In this document: positions 22,739 through 30,094 of the stretch, in pieces
Numbering within the stretch: the stretch's first letter is position 1
Layout of the letters: the number at the start of each line of letters is the position of its first letter
DNA from: Microbispora siamensis
GTDB taxonomy: Bacteria; Actinomycetota; Actinomycetes; Streptosporangiales; Streptosporangiaceae
NCBI RefSeq assembly: GCF_016863095.1
Contig: NZ_BOOF01000028.1
Coordinates: forward strand, 62,001-126,000
Length of the DNA stretch: 64,000 bases
Reading direction: 5' to 3'
Notes under the pieces: model-generated
The model's database searches: none
Told to the model about the DNA's origin: nothing
What the model saw: the letters and a program-made list of their open reading frames with translations, nothing else
Translations under genes and position numbers: made by a program

Positions 22739-24535
22739 CTACGGCGCGACGGTGGCGGGCCGGCAGCGGCGGTGGACCTCGTCCACCCGCTCGGTGAGGC
22801 CCTTGCGGTCGAGGTGCTCCAGCAGCGGCACCGCGACCCTGCGGCTGGTGCCGAGCGCGCTCCTGGCCCGGCTGACCGTGAACGGCTGCGGCAGCCGGGC
22901 CAGCAGCGCCGCCGCGCGTGCGTCCGCGCCCGGCGCGAGCACGACGCCGTCCGCCACCCGCAGCAGCGCCCCGGCGCGTACGGCGGCGGCCAGCTCGCGC
23001 GGCCCGAGCCCCAGCGCGGCCAGCCGCCCGGCCTCCGGCGCCTGGAACGGGGCCTTGGCCAGGTCGTCAAGCAGGGCCCGCACCGCCCGGGCGACGGGAG
23101 CGGGCAGCCCCGCGGTTCCGGTCACGACGCGGCCCGTCGTGGTGATCCGCCCGTCGGCCACCGTCAGCGGCGGCCGTACGAGCGCCGTCACGAGCCGGCG
23201 GTCGGGCAGGCCCAGCTCGTGGCGGGCGGCCTCCACCGGCATCCCGGGCTCCAGGGGGTGGTCGGCCGCGTACCGCCGTACGACCTCGGGGAGCCGGGCG
23301 GACAGCCCCGACCAGTGATCGGGGTCGGCGTGCCAGCCGGCGGCCACCGGCCGTCCCTCGGGCGGACAGCCCATCGCGACCAGCTCGCCGTCGCGCAGCA
23401 GCAGGTGCGTACGCAGGAGGGAGGCCGCGTCGGCCGACGCGTCCGCCAGCGCCTTGGCGCGCTCCCTGGCCGCCCCCCGGCGGCGCAGCTCCGGGGGCCG
23501 CACGTCGAGCACGGTCGCCCGCGCGAGCACCCGCAGCTCGCCCTGCCCCCGGCCCGGGTCCCGCAGCAGCAGCGCGTCTCCCAGGTGCAGGGGAAGCGAC
23601 CGGGCCAGGCGCAGCCGGGCCGCCGCCCCCTCGGTCTCAGGGCCGAGCGGGCGCACCTCGCACGGCACCGACGCCGAGCCGATGTGGGCGGTGAGCCGCG
23701 CGGGCAGGGGCCCGCGGGCGCCCTCCGCCCTCGTCACGCGCACGTCGACCAGGCTCGTCGTCGTCCAGGCGCCGGGCGTGACGAGGGCGTGCCCGCGTTG
23801 CGGCGTGATCCGCCCGCGCAGGTTGAGCGCCACCCGCGCGACCCCGGTGACCGACTCGACGTGCTCCTTCAGCGACTCCAGGCCGCGCACCCGCACCGGT
23901 TCGCCGTCCAGCTCCAGCTCGTCGCCCACCTCGACGCGCCCGGCGGGCAGCGTGCCGGTCACGACGGTCCCGCTGCCGCGCACGCTGAACGCCCGGTCAA
24001 TCCACAGGCGTACGGGGGCCCGCGGATCGGGCGCGGGCAGCGCCGCCACCAGCCGGTCGAGGGCGGCGCGCAGCCCGTCCAGGCCCTCGCCGGTGCGCCC
24101 GCTCACCGCCAGGGCCTCCACGTCGCCCAGCCCCGCCGCCGCCAGCCGGTCGCGCGCGTCCTCCAGCGCGGGCGCGGGGTCGGCCAGGTCGGCGCGGGTG
24201 ACGGCGAGCAGGCCGTGCCGTACGCCGAGGGTGCGCACCGCGACCAGATGCTCCTCCGACTGGGGCATCCATCCCTCGTCGGCGGCGACGACGAACATCA
24301 CGGCGGGCACCGGTCCGACCCCGGCGAGCATCGTGCCGAGGAACCGCTCGTGCCCGGGCACGTCGACGAACGCCACCCGCTCCCCGGAGGGCAGCGTCGT
24401 CCAGGCGTAGCCCAGCTCGATCGTGAGCCCGCGCCGCCGCTCCTCCGCCAGCCGGTCGGGCTCCATCCCGGTCAGCGCCCGCACCAGCGTCGACTTCCCG
24501 TGGTCGACATGTCCGGCCGTGGCCACGACGTGCAT
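22739..24535 (-). CDS. selB: Selenocysteine-specific elongation factor SelB
   Basis: The 598-residue GTPase starts MHVVATAGHVDHGKSTLVRA (G1), followed by the RGLTIELGYAW switch region, DVPGHERF (G3), and TRAD in place of the usual NKxD (G4), as in many SelB proteins. Domains II and III follow (FSVRGSGTVVTGTLPAGRVE). The C-terminal 250 residues form the winged-helix repeats that bind the SECIS hairpin. SelB carries Sec-tRNA to UGA codons preceding a SECIS. The ATG overlaps the selA stop (ATGA). With selA, selC and selD elsewhere in the window, it completes the Sec machinery for the formate dehydrogenase here. Confidence 0.93.
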   Translation of the reverse strand: MHVVATAGHVDHGKSTLVRALTGMEPDRLAEERRRGLTIELGYAWTTLPSGERVAFVDVPGHERFLGTMLAGVGPVPAVMFVVAADEGWMPQSEEHLVAVRTLGVRHGLLAVTRADLADPAPALEDARDRLAAAGLGDVEALAVSGRTGEGLDGLRAALDRLVAALPAPDPRAPVRLWIDRAFSVRGSGTVVTGTLPAGRVEVGDELELDGEPVRVRGLESLKEHVESVTGVARVALNLRGRITPQRGHALVTPGAWTTTSLVDVRVTRAEGARGPLPARLTAHIGSASVPCEVRPLGPETEGAAARLRLARSLPLHLGDALLLRDPGRGQGELRVLARATVLDVRPPELRRRGAARERAKALADASADAASLLRTHLLLRDGELVAMGCPPEGRPVAAGWHADPDHWSGLSARLPEVVRRYAADHPLEPGMPVEAARHELGLPDRRLVTALVRPPLTVADGRITTTGRVVTGTAGLPAPVARAVRALLDDLAKAPFQAPEAGRLAALGLGPRELAAAVRAGALLRVADGVVLAPGADARAAALLARLPQPFTVSRARSALGTSRRVAVPLLEHLDRKGLTERVDEVHRRCRPATVAP

Positions 24536-25824
24536 CAGCCGGCCGCCTTCAGGACGGCCTCCAGGACCTCGCCGTCCCGCTCCGGCGGCACGGCGCGCAG
24601 GTCGAGCAGCAGGCGGCCCCCCTCGACCCGGCCGACGACCGGCGGCTCGCCCCGCCGCAGCGGTACGGCCAGCGGTTCCGGCAGGCTCACGGCCGTGCTC
24701 GGCAGGCGCACTCCCGGGGCTCCGCCCCCGCCCACGGTCGCCTGCGCGGGCACGGCCGCCGCGTCCACGCCGGCCTGGCACAGCGCCTTGACCAGTGCCT
24801 CGGCGCGCTCCCCGAGAAGGATCGGGTCGGCGTGGAGAGCCTGCCGTACGGGGGGCTCCGGGCCCCGCAGCGTCGCCTCGAGCGCGGCCAGCGTCAGCTT
24901 GTCCACGCGCAGCGCACGCGCGAGCGGGTGACGCCTGAGCTGGTCGACGAGGTCGCGGCGGCCGAGCAGCAGGCCCGCCTGCGGGCCGCCGAGCAGCTTG
25001 TCGCCGCTCGCGGTGACGAGGTCGGCGCCGGCCCGCAGCACGCTCGCGGCGTCGGGCTCCTCGGGCAGGAGCGGATCGCGTTCCAGCAGCCCTGAGCCGA
25101 TGTCGACGACCACGGGCACCCCCAGCCCGGTCAGCTCGGACACCTCGACCGAGCCGGTGAAGCCCTCGACCCGGAAGTTCGACGGGTGGACCTTGAGCAC
25201 GAACCCCGTCTGCGGCCCGATCACGTCCCGGTAGTCGGCCAGGGCGGTGCGGTTGGTCGTGCCCACTTCGCGCAGCCGTGCGCCGGTGGACACGAGCAGG
25301 TCGGGAATGCGGAAACCGTCGCCGATCTCGACCAGCTCGCCCCTGCTGATCACGATCTCCCGCCCGGCGGCGAGCGCGGTGGCGGCCAGCACGAGGGCGG
25401 CGGCGTTGTTGTTGACCACGTGGACGCCCCCGGCGTCGGGCACAACCCGGGCGAGCGCCTCGACCGCGCCGCGTCCCCGGCGCGCCCGCGCCCCCGTGGC
25501 CAGGTCGAACTCCACGTCGGTCGCCCCCGCCGCCACCGTCACCGCCTCGACGGCGGCCGGGGACAGCGGCGCACGGCCCAGGTTCGTGTGGAGCAGCACG
25601 CCGGTCATGTTGATCACAGGGCGGAGGCTCGTGGCGTGGCGCGGCAGCGCCGCCAGCGCGACGTCCGCGACGTCCTCCGGTTCGATCTCGCCCTGCCGCA
25701 CCCGCTGCTGCGCGCACGCGACCGCGTCCTTGACCGCCGGACGGCCGAGCCGCTCGATGGCGGCGACCAGCCGCGGATCGGCCAGCACGGCGTCGGTGCG
25801 CGGCACCCGCCTCCGTGGATCCAC
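24535..25824 (-). CDS. selA: L-seryl-tRNA(Sec) selenium transferase SelA
   Basis: The 429-residue PLP enzyme has the family hallmarks: RPVINMTGVLLHTNLGRAPL, VHVVNNNAAALVLAATALA, and the PLP lysine in ASGDKLLGGPQAGLLLG. It converts Ser-tRNA(Sec) to Sec-tRNA(Sec) using selenophosphate. The first codon is taken as GTG at 25824. An in-frame GTG six codons later has a closer GGAGG, so the N-terminus is uncertain. The stop overlaps selB. Confidence 0.93.
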   Translation of the reverse strand: MDPRRRVPRTDAVLADPRLVAAIERLGRPAVKDAVACAQQRVRQGEIEPEDVADVALAALPRHATSLRPVINMTGVLLHTNLGRAPLSPAAVEAVTVAAGATDVEFDLATGARARRGRGAVEALARVVPDAGGVHVVNNNAAALVLAATALAAGREIVISRGELVEIGDGFRIPDLLVSTGARLREVGTTNRTALADYRDVIGPQTGFVLKVHPSNFRVEGFTGSVEVSELTGLGVPVVVDIGSGLLERDPLLPEEPDAASVLRAGADLVTASGDKLLGGPQAGLLLGRRDLVDQLRRHPLARALRVDKLTLAALEATLRGPEPPVRQALHADPILLGERAEALVKALCQAGVDAAAVPAQATVGGGGAPGVRLPSTAVSLPEPLAVPLRRGEPPVVGRVEGGRLLLDLRAVPPERDGEVLEAVLKAAG

Positions 25825-25842
25825 ACTTCAAATTACAGCGAT

Positions 25843-25879
25843 GGCGCACGGCCCGGCCCGCGAGGCCGGGCCGTGCGCC
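25843..25879 (-). terminator. Strong hairpin terminator between the secreted repeat protein and selA
   Basis: A perfect inverted repeat has 16-bp GC-rich arms (GGCGCACGGCCCGGCC and its complement) and a 5-nt loop. It lies 47 nt after the stop of the secreted repeat protein and just upstream of selA. There is no T-run, as is usual for actinobacterial terminators. It should insulate selAB from upstream read-through. Confidence 0.75.
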
Positions 25880-25925
25880 CGAGGGCACGCCGGGCGGGGG
25901 ACCAACGGCATGCCCTGGTTCTTCG

Positions 25926-27797
25926 TCAGCCCTGGCAGTTGACGGGATAGGCCGCCTGCGCCGTCGGCTTGTTGTGGTTCAACACCTCGATCTTGACGGT
26001 TCCGTCGGTCTTCTCGGCCCGCGTCCAGTACCAGGCCTGGATGCCTATCACGCCGCCCTCGGGGACCGTGTGGGTGAAGGTCTGCTGGGCTACGCCGTCG
26101 ACCACCCAGCGGTAGGTGATCTCCGTCCCCGCGGGCGCCTTGAACTCGCCGAAGGCCGTCACGTAGGGGGCGACCACGCAGTCGCCGTAGTAGCCGACCG
26201 ACTCGATCTCGGTGATCTGCACCGTGCCCGGCGACGGGTCCGGCGCCACGCACGTCCAGCTGTACGGCGCCTGCTTGGCGGGCTTGTTCTGGTTCAGGAT
26301 CTCCAGGCGGACGACGCCGGAACCGCTGGACCTGGCGTTGCCGTACCAGAAGTCGCCGATCGTGCTCCGTACGCCGGGCTTGAGCTGGGCCGTCCTGAGC
26401 ACGCCCGGCTTGCCGTCGACGACCAGGCGATACGTGACCTCCGCGTCGCGGTCCGTCAGGACCATCGCGCTGGCCCGCATCGGGAACGAGCCGTCGCACT
26501 CGCCTTTGAAGTGAGGCGTCAGCATGTACTCGACGGTCAGGGTGGCGTCGCCGCCCTCGGCCACGCACGTGAAGGTGAACGTACGCTGGGCCGGCTGGGC
26601 GGGACCGCCTTCGGCCTGCAGCGCGATGGTGTGGGAGCCGCTCCGGGTGGAGTCGAGGCTCCAGGTCGCGGACACGTTCTGCACGCGAGGCTGGTCGCCG
26701 GCGGGGAAGTCGGCGAACTGCCGCTGCCACGCGGAGCCGTCGAGGCTCCACCAGTACTCGACCCTCTGTGCCGCGCCCGCCGGGAGCGAGATCTGGCCGG
26801 TGGCCTGGTACGCGACGGGCTCGAGGCAGCTGCCCTCGTAGTCACCGGGCGTGAGGTCGGCGATCCGCGGCACCGGCGTCTGCACGGGCGGCGGCGTCGG
26901 ACTTGCCGAAGGACTCGGGCTCGTGGACGGACTGGACGAAGGCGACGGGCTGGGCGAGCGGCTGGGCGGAGCCGATGGGCTCGGCGAGGTCGGCGGCGTG
27001 GTCGTGCAGGTCACGGTGTAGGCGGCCCGCCCGGAGTCGCGACCGCCGGCGTTGACGATGCGGATGGCCTTCCAGCCCGCGGTCGAGCTGCCCACGGCCA
27101 GCGGGAGCGTGACCTGGCGGCTGCGCGGGCCGCCGGCCGCGAAGAAGAGCGACTCGAGCCGGCCCTCCCCCGTGCCGCTGTCGATCCACCGGTAGTAGAC
27201 CTTGGCGGGCGTACGCGACACCTGAATGGTGCCCGTGAACGTCACGGTCGTGGGGCAGGCGCCCCGGTAGGTCGCCGGGCTCGCGCTGACCGCGGCCGCG
27301 GCGACCAGCGGTGCGCCCGGTTTGGCGGGCAGCGGGTGGGCGGTGTCCCAGATCACGACGGCGCCGGTGCACCGGACGTCGAAGCGGCCCTTGGCCGACA
27401 GTCCCTTCTTGCCGAGGATCTCCACGGCCTGCCAGCCGGAGGTGCTGCGGTCGAACGTCTGCCGGTCCCGCACGACCACCTTGCGCGCGCCGTTGACGTG
27501 GAAGCTCCTGATCGCGCCCTTGCTCCCATCGCCGCGCACCCAGCGGTAGCGCACGGTTCCCTTGCCCTTGGCCGCCACCACGGCCGAGAAGCCCACGGTG
27601 GTGGGGCAGGCGCCGGTTCTCGTGGCCGGGCTCGCCTTGACCCTGGCCACTGCCGTCTTGACGACGGGGGCCGGCCTGGCGGCGGCGGCCGACGTGGACG
27701 TGGGGGCCGTCATGGGAGCGGGGGCCGCGAGCACCGGAGGGGCGGTCAGCAGGCCGCCGAGCAGCGTGGCGCTCAGCAGCGTCGCCGTCCATCTCAT
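25926..27797 (-). CDS. Secreted protein with five Ig-like repeats
   Basis: The 623-residue protein starts with a signal peptide (MRWTATLLSATLLGGLLTAP, cleavage near AALA/AA at about 25-26). It then has five related beta-sandwich repeats of about 95-105 residues. Each has a Cys near its start and one at its end (for example TGACPTTVGFSA to FDVRCTG; GDCVVAPYVTAFG to AYPVNCQG) and a central Y/W-RW motif. A Ser/Pro linker of about 35 residues (SPSPSAPPSRSPSPSPSSSP) separates repeats 2 and 3. The repeats likely form disulfides. An exported surface or matrix protein is inferred; binding partner unknown. GAAAAGGACC precedes the ATG. It is divergent from a pectinesterase. Confidence 0.75.
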   Translation of the reverse strand: MRWTATLLSATLLGGLLTAPPVLAAPAPMTAPTSTSAAAARPAPVVKTAVARVKASPATRTGACPTTVGFSAVVAAKGKGTVRYRWVRGDGSKGAIRSFHVNGARKVVVRDRQTFDRSTSGWQAVEILGKKGLSAKGRFDVRCTGAVVIWDTAHPLPAKPGAPLVAAAAVSASPATYRGACPTTVTFTGTIQVSRTPAKVYYRWIDSGTGEGRLESLFFAAGGPRSRQVTLPLAVGSSTAGWKAIRIVNAGGRDSGRAAYTVTCTTTPPTSPSPSAPPSRSPSPSPSSSPSTSPSPSASPTPPPVQTPVPRIADLTPGDYEGSCLEPVAYQATGQISLPAGAAQRVEYWWSLDGSAWQRQFADFPAGDQPRVQNVSATWSLDSTRSGSHTIALQAEGGPAQPAQRTFTFTCVAEGGDATLTVEYMLTPHFKGECDGSFPMRASAMVLTDRDAEVTYRLVVDGKPGVLRTAQLKPGVRSTIGDFWYGNARSSGSGVVRLEILNQNKPAKQAPYSWTCVAPDPSPGTVQITEIESVGYYGDCVVAPYVTAFGEFKAPAGTEITYRWVVDGVAQQTFTHTVPEGGVIGIQAWYWTRAEKTDGTVKIEVLNHNKPTAQAAYPVNCQG

Positions 27798-27922
27798 CGG
27801 GGGTCCTTTTCGTTGTTCACGGAAGTCGTTGCTCAGGAAAGACGGATCATGCTGTCCGATCCGGCTTGGAGATCACTTGACACCCTCTTGTGACTGTCGC
27901 CCCAGCCGTTTTGCCGCCGTCG

Positions 27923-27951
27923 TTGACAGGGCCGGAGGCGGATCTTACGGT
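27923..27951 (+). promoter_or_regulatory. Sigma-70-type promoter for the pectinesterase
   Basis: TTGACA at 27923-27928, 17 nt, then TACGGT at 27946-27951. The -35 box is a perfect match to the vegetative consensus and the -10 fits TAnnnT. It lies 65 nt in front of the pectinesterase start, in the 218-nt divergent intergenic region. Confidence 0.55.
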
Positions 27952-28015
27952 GCTGCTGTTCATGGTGTGTTCGCACTTGAGAAAACAGTTCACATATGTG
28001 ACCAGAGGAGCCGTC

Positions 28016-29158
28016 ATGTCGTCCCTCACCCCCCTGATCGGCCGGCGGCAGGTGCTGGCCGGCGGGGCCGCCGCGTTCCTCGGACTCGCGGTGGCGTCGC
28101 CCGCACGCGCCGCCCACGTGCTCCCCTTCGGCCGGTACGGCTCGCCCCGCCACCGGCTGAACGACCGCACGCTCTACGTCGACGCCGGGGGACGCGGCGA
28201 CCACACCACCGTCCAGGCCGCCGTCGACGCGACCCCGGACGCCCCCGCCGAGGGCTGGACCCTGGTGATCGCGGCCGGGACCTACCGGGAGACCGTCCTC
28301 GTGCCGCAGCCCAAGACCGGCCTGTGCTTCCTGGGGGCGACCGGCGACGCGCGCGACGTGGAGATCGTCTACGACAACGCGGCCGGCACGCCCAAGCCCG
28401 AGGGCGGCACGTACGGCACCAGCGGCAGCGCCACCACCACGATCCAGGCCGACGGCTTCACCGCCGCGCACGTCACGTTCGCCAACGACTGGCTGCGGGC
28501 CGACCACCCGGACATCACCGGCACGCAGGCGGTCGCGGCGAAGGTCATGGGCGACCGGTCGTACTTCGAGAGGTGCCGCTTCCTCGGCCACCAGGACACG
28601 CTGTACGCCGACACCCGCGCCCTGGCCTCCTTCGCCCGGCAGTACTACCGCCAGTGCCACATCGAGGGGGACGTCGACTTCGTCTTCGGCCGCGCCACCG
28701 CCGTCTTCGAACGGTGCGAGCTGACCACCCTGGCCAGGGACGTGACGTTCCGTCCGTACGGTTTCGTGTTCGCGCCCAGCACCGCCGCAGCCAACCCGCG
28801 CGGTTATCTGGCGGTGCGATGCGTGATCAACGGGCCCGCGGCCGACGCGTCCTTCGGCCTGGCCCGGCCATGGCGGCCCAGCAGCGACCCGACCGCTCTC
28901 CCGTCGCTGGTCGTACGCGAGACCTGGATGGGCTCCTCGATCGACGCGGCCACGCCGTACGTGGACATGACCTCCGGGTATCACTGGCAGGACGCGCGGT
29001 TCGGCGAGTTCCACAACGTCGGCCCGGGCGCCGCGATCCCCGTCCCCGAGAACCGGCCACAGCTCACCCCCGAGCAGGCCACCGAGCACACTCCCGGGAG
29101 CTACCTCGGCGACTGGCGCCCCGGCCCGGCCCTGCTCCCCCGCCCCTCCGGCCGGTGA
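28016..29158 (+). CDS. Pectinesterase (carbohydrate esterase family 8)
   Basis: The 380-residue exported enzyme has a twin-arginine-type signal (GRRQVLAGGAAAFLGLAVAS, cleavage after ARAA). Conserved CE8 motifs are LYVDAGGRGDHTTVQAAVDA at the start of the beta-helix, TGTQAVAAKVMGDRSYFERC (first catalytic-region Gln), and FLGHQDTLYAD. GDVDFVFGRATAVFERCE carries the catalytic Asp. It de-esterifies pectin outside the cell, so it is a plant-material degradation gene. AGAGGAG precedes the ATG. The C-terminal WRPSSDP region is divergent from the usual GRPW. No other pectinolytic gene is present in the window. Confidence 0.88.
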   Translation: MSSLTPLIGRRQVLAGGAAAFLGLAVASPARAAHVLPFGRYGSPRHRLNDRTLYVDAGGRGDHTTVQAAVDATPDAPAEGWTLVIAAGTYRETVLVPQPKTGLCFLGATGDARDVEIVYDNAAGTPKPEGGTYGTSGSATTTIQADGFTAAHVTFANDWLRADHPDITGTQAVAAKVMGDRSYFERCRFLGHQDTLYADTRALASFARQYYRQCHIEGDVDFVFGRATAVFERCELTTLARDVTFRPYGFVFAPSTAAANPRGYLAVRCVINGPAADASFGLARPWRPSSDPTALPSLVVRETWMGSSIDAATPYVDMTSGYHWQDARFGEFHNVGPGAAIPVPENRPQLTPEQATEHTPGSYLGDWRPGPALLPRPSGR

Positions 29159-29238
29159 CACCCTTCTGTCGGTCCCGGCGGTAACGGCGGACTCCTCCTC
29201 CGCGAGTTCCTGGTAAGCGCCTCGGGAGGGGAGTTGCC

Positions 29239-30000
29239 ATGGACGTGCGGGACCACGCCGACGCCGGTCCCGGCCGGGAACCGGCGCTTCGATCCGGGAC
29301 AGCGAACGGACGTGGCGTCCTCGAAGGGGCGTTCCACCTGCTCGACGTCCTGGCGGCGGCCGAGGAGGGAGCCGGTCTGTCCGAACTCGCCCGCGACGCC
29401 GGCATGCCGAAGGCGACCACCTATCGCCTGCTCCGGCAGCTCGCGAACCTCGGCGCGGTGCAACGGCACGGGCAGCGCTACCTTGTGGGGCCGCGGCTCG
29501 CCCGCCTGGGCGACGCGTGGCAGCCCGACCCGCGGCTGCAGGCCGCCGCCCGCGAACCCGTACGCCTGCTGTCCGCGCTGACCACGACCGTCACATTCCT
29601 CACCGTGCTGGAAGAGGGCCGGATCAGGGTGATCACGGCGGCGCGGGGAGAGATCAAGGAGGTGCCGCCGGTCCTGCCGGGCTCCGAGCTGGCCGAGGCG
29701 ACCGCCGCGGGCCGGGTGCTGCTGATGCGGACACCGGACGGCGACACCGCGCCGCCGGGGTTCACGCTCGCCGAATGGCGGCGGGCCCAGGCGGCCGCCC
29801 GCCGGTCGGGTTCGGTCGCCGTCGATCACCAGGAGGTCCTTCCCGGGGTCTGCTGCGTGGCCGTACCGGTCCGGCGCCCGGACGGCGAGATCGTCGCGTC
29901 GGTCAGCGCGCTCGCGGTGCGGCCGGCGGTGCCCGCCGGGCTCACCGAACTCTTGCTGCGTGCGTCGAGGGAGATCACGCGCAATCTCGGCCGCACCTGA
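29239..30000 (+). CDS. IclR family transcriptional regulator
   Basis: The 253-residue protein has an N-terminal winged HTH (GVLEGAFHLLDVLAAAEEGA, GLSELARDAGMPKATTYRLL, YLVGPRLARLGDAW). A shortened C-terminal GAF-like effector domain follows (TVTFLTVLEEGRIRVITAAR, VAVDHQEVLPGVCCVAVPVR). It lies 80 nt downstream of the pectinesterase in the same direction, so regulation of pectin use is a possibility. The C-terminal domain is a little shorter than the family norm. Confidence 0.8.
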   Translation: MDVRDHADAGPGREPALRSGTANGRGVLEGAFHLLDVLAAAEEGAGLSELARDAGMPKATTYRLLRQLANLGAVQRHGQRYLVGPRLARLGDAWQPDPRLQAAAREPVRLLSALTTTVTFLTVLEEGRIRVITAARGEIKEVPPVLPGSELAEATAAGRVLLMRTPDGDTAPPGFTLAEWRRAQAAARRSGSVAVDHQEVLPGVCCVAVPVRRPDGEIVASVSALAVRPAVPAGLTELLLRASREITRNLGRT

Positions 30001-30094
30001 CACCCGGTCCGCTGAGTGGACCGCGCTGTTTCCTCCCCCGGGTTGCCGGGCCGACACTGCATCGGCAGGGACCGGCCCGTGCAAGGGAGCCGCA

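Noticed and set aside
24536-25888. Extension of the selB frame upstream of its ATG
   Set aside because: Overlaps selA in another frame. selB has its family start at 24535 overlapping the selA stop.
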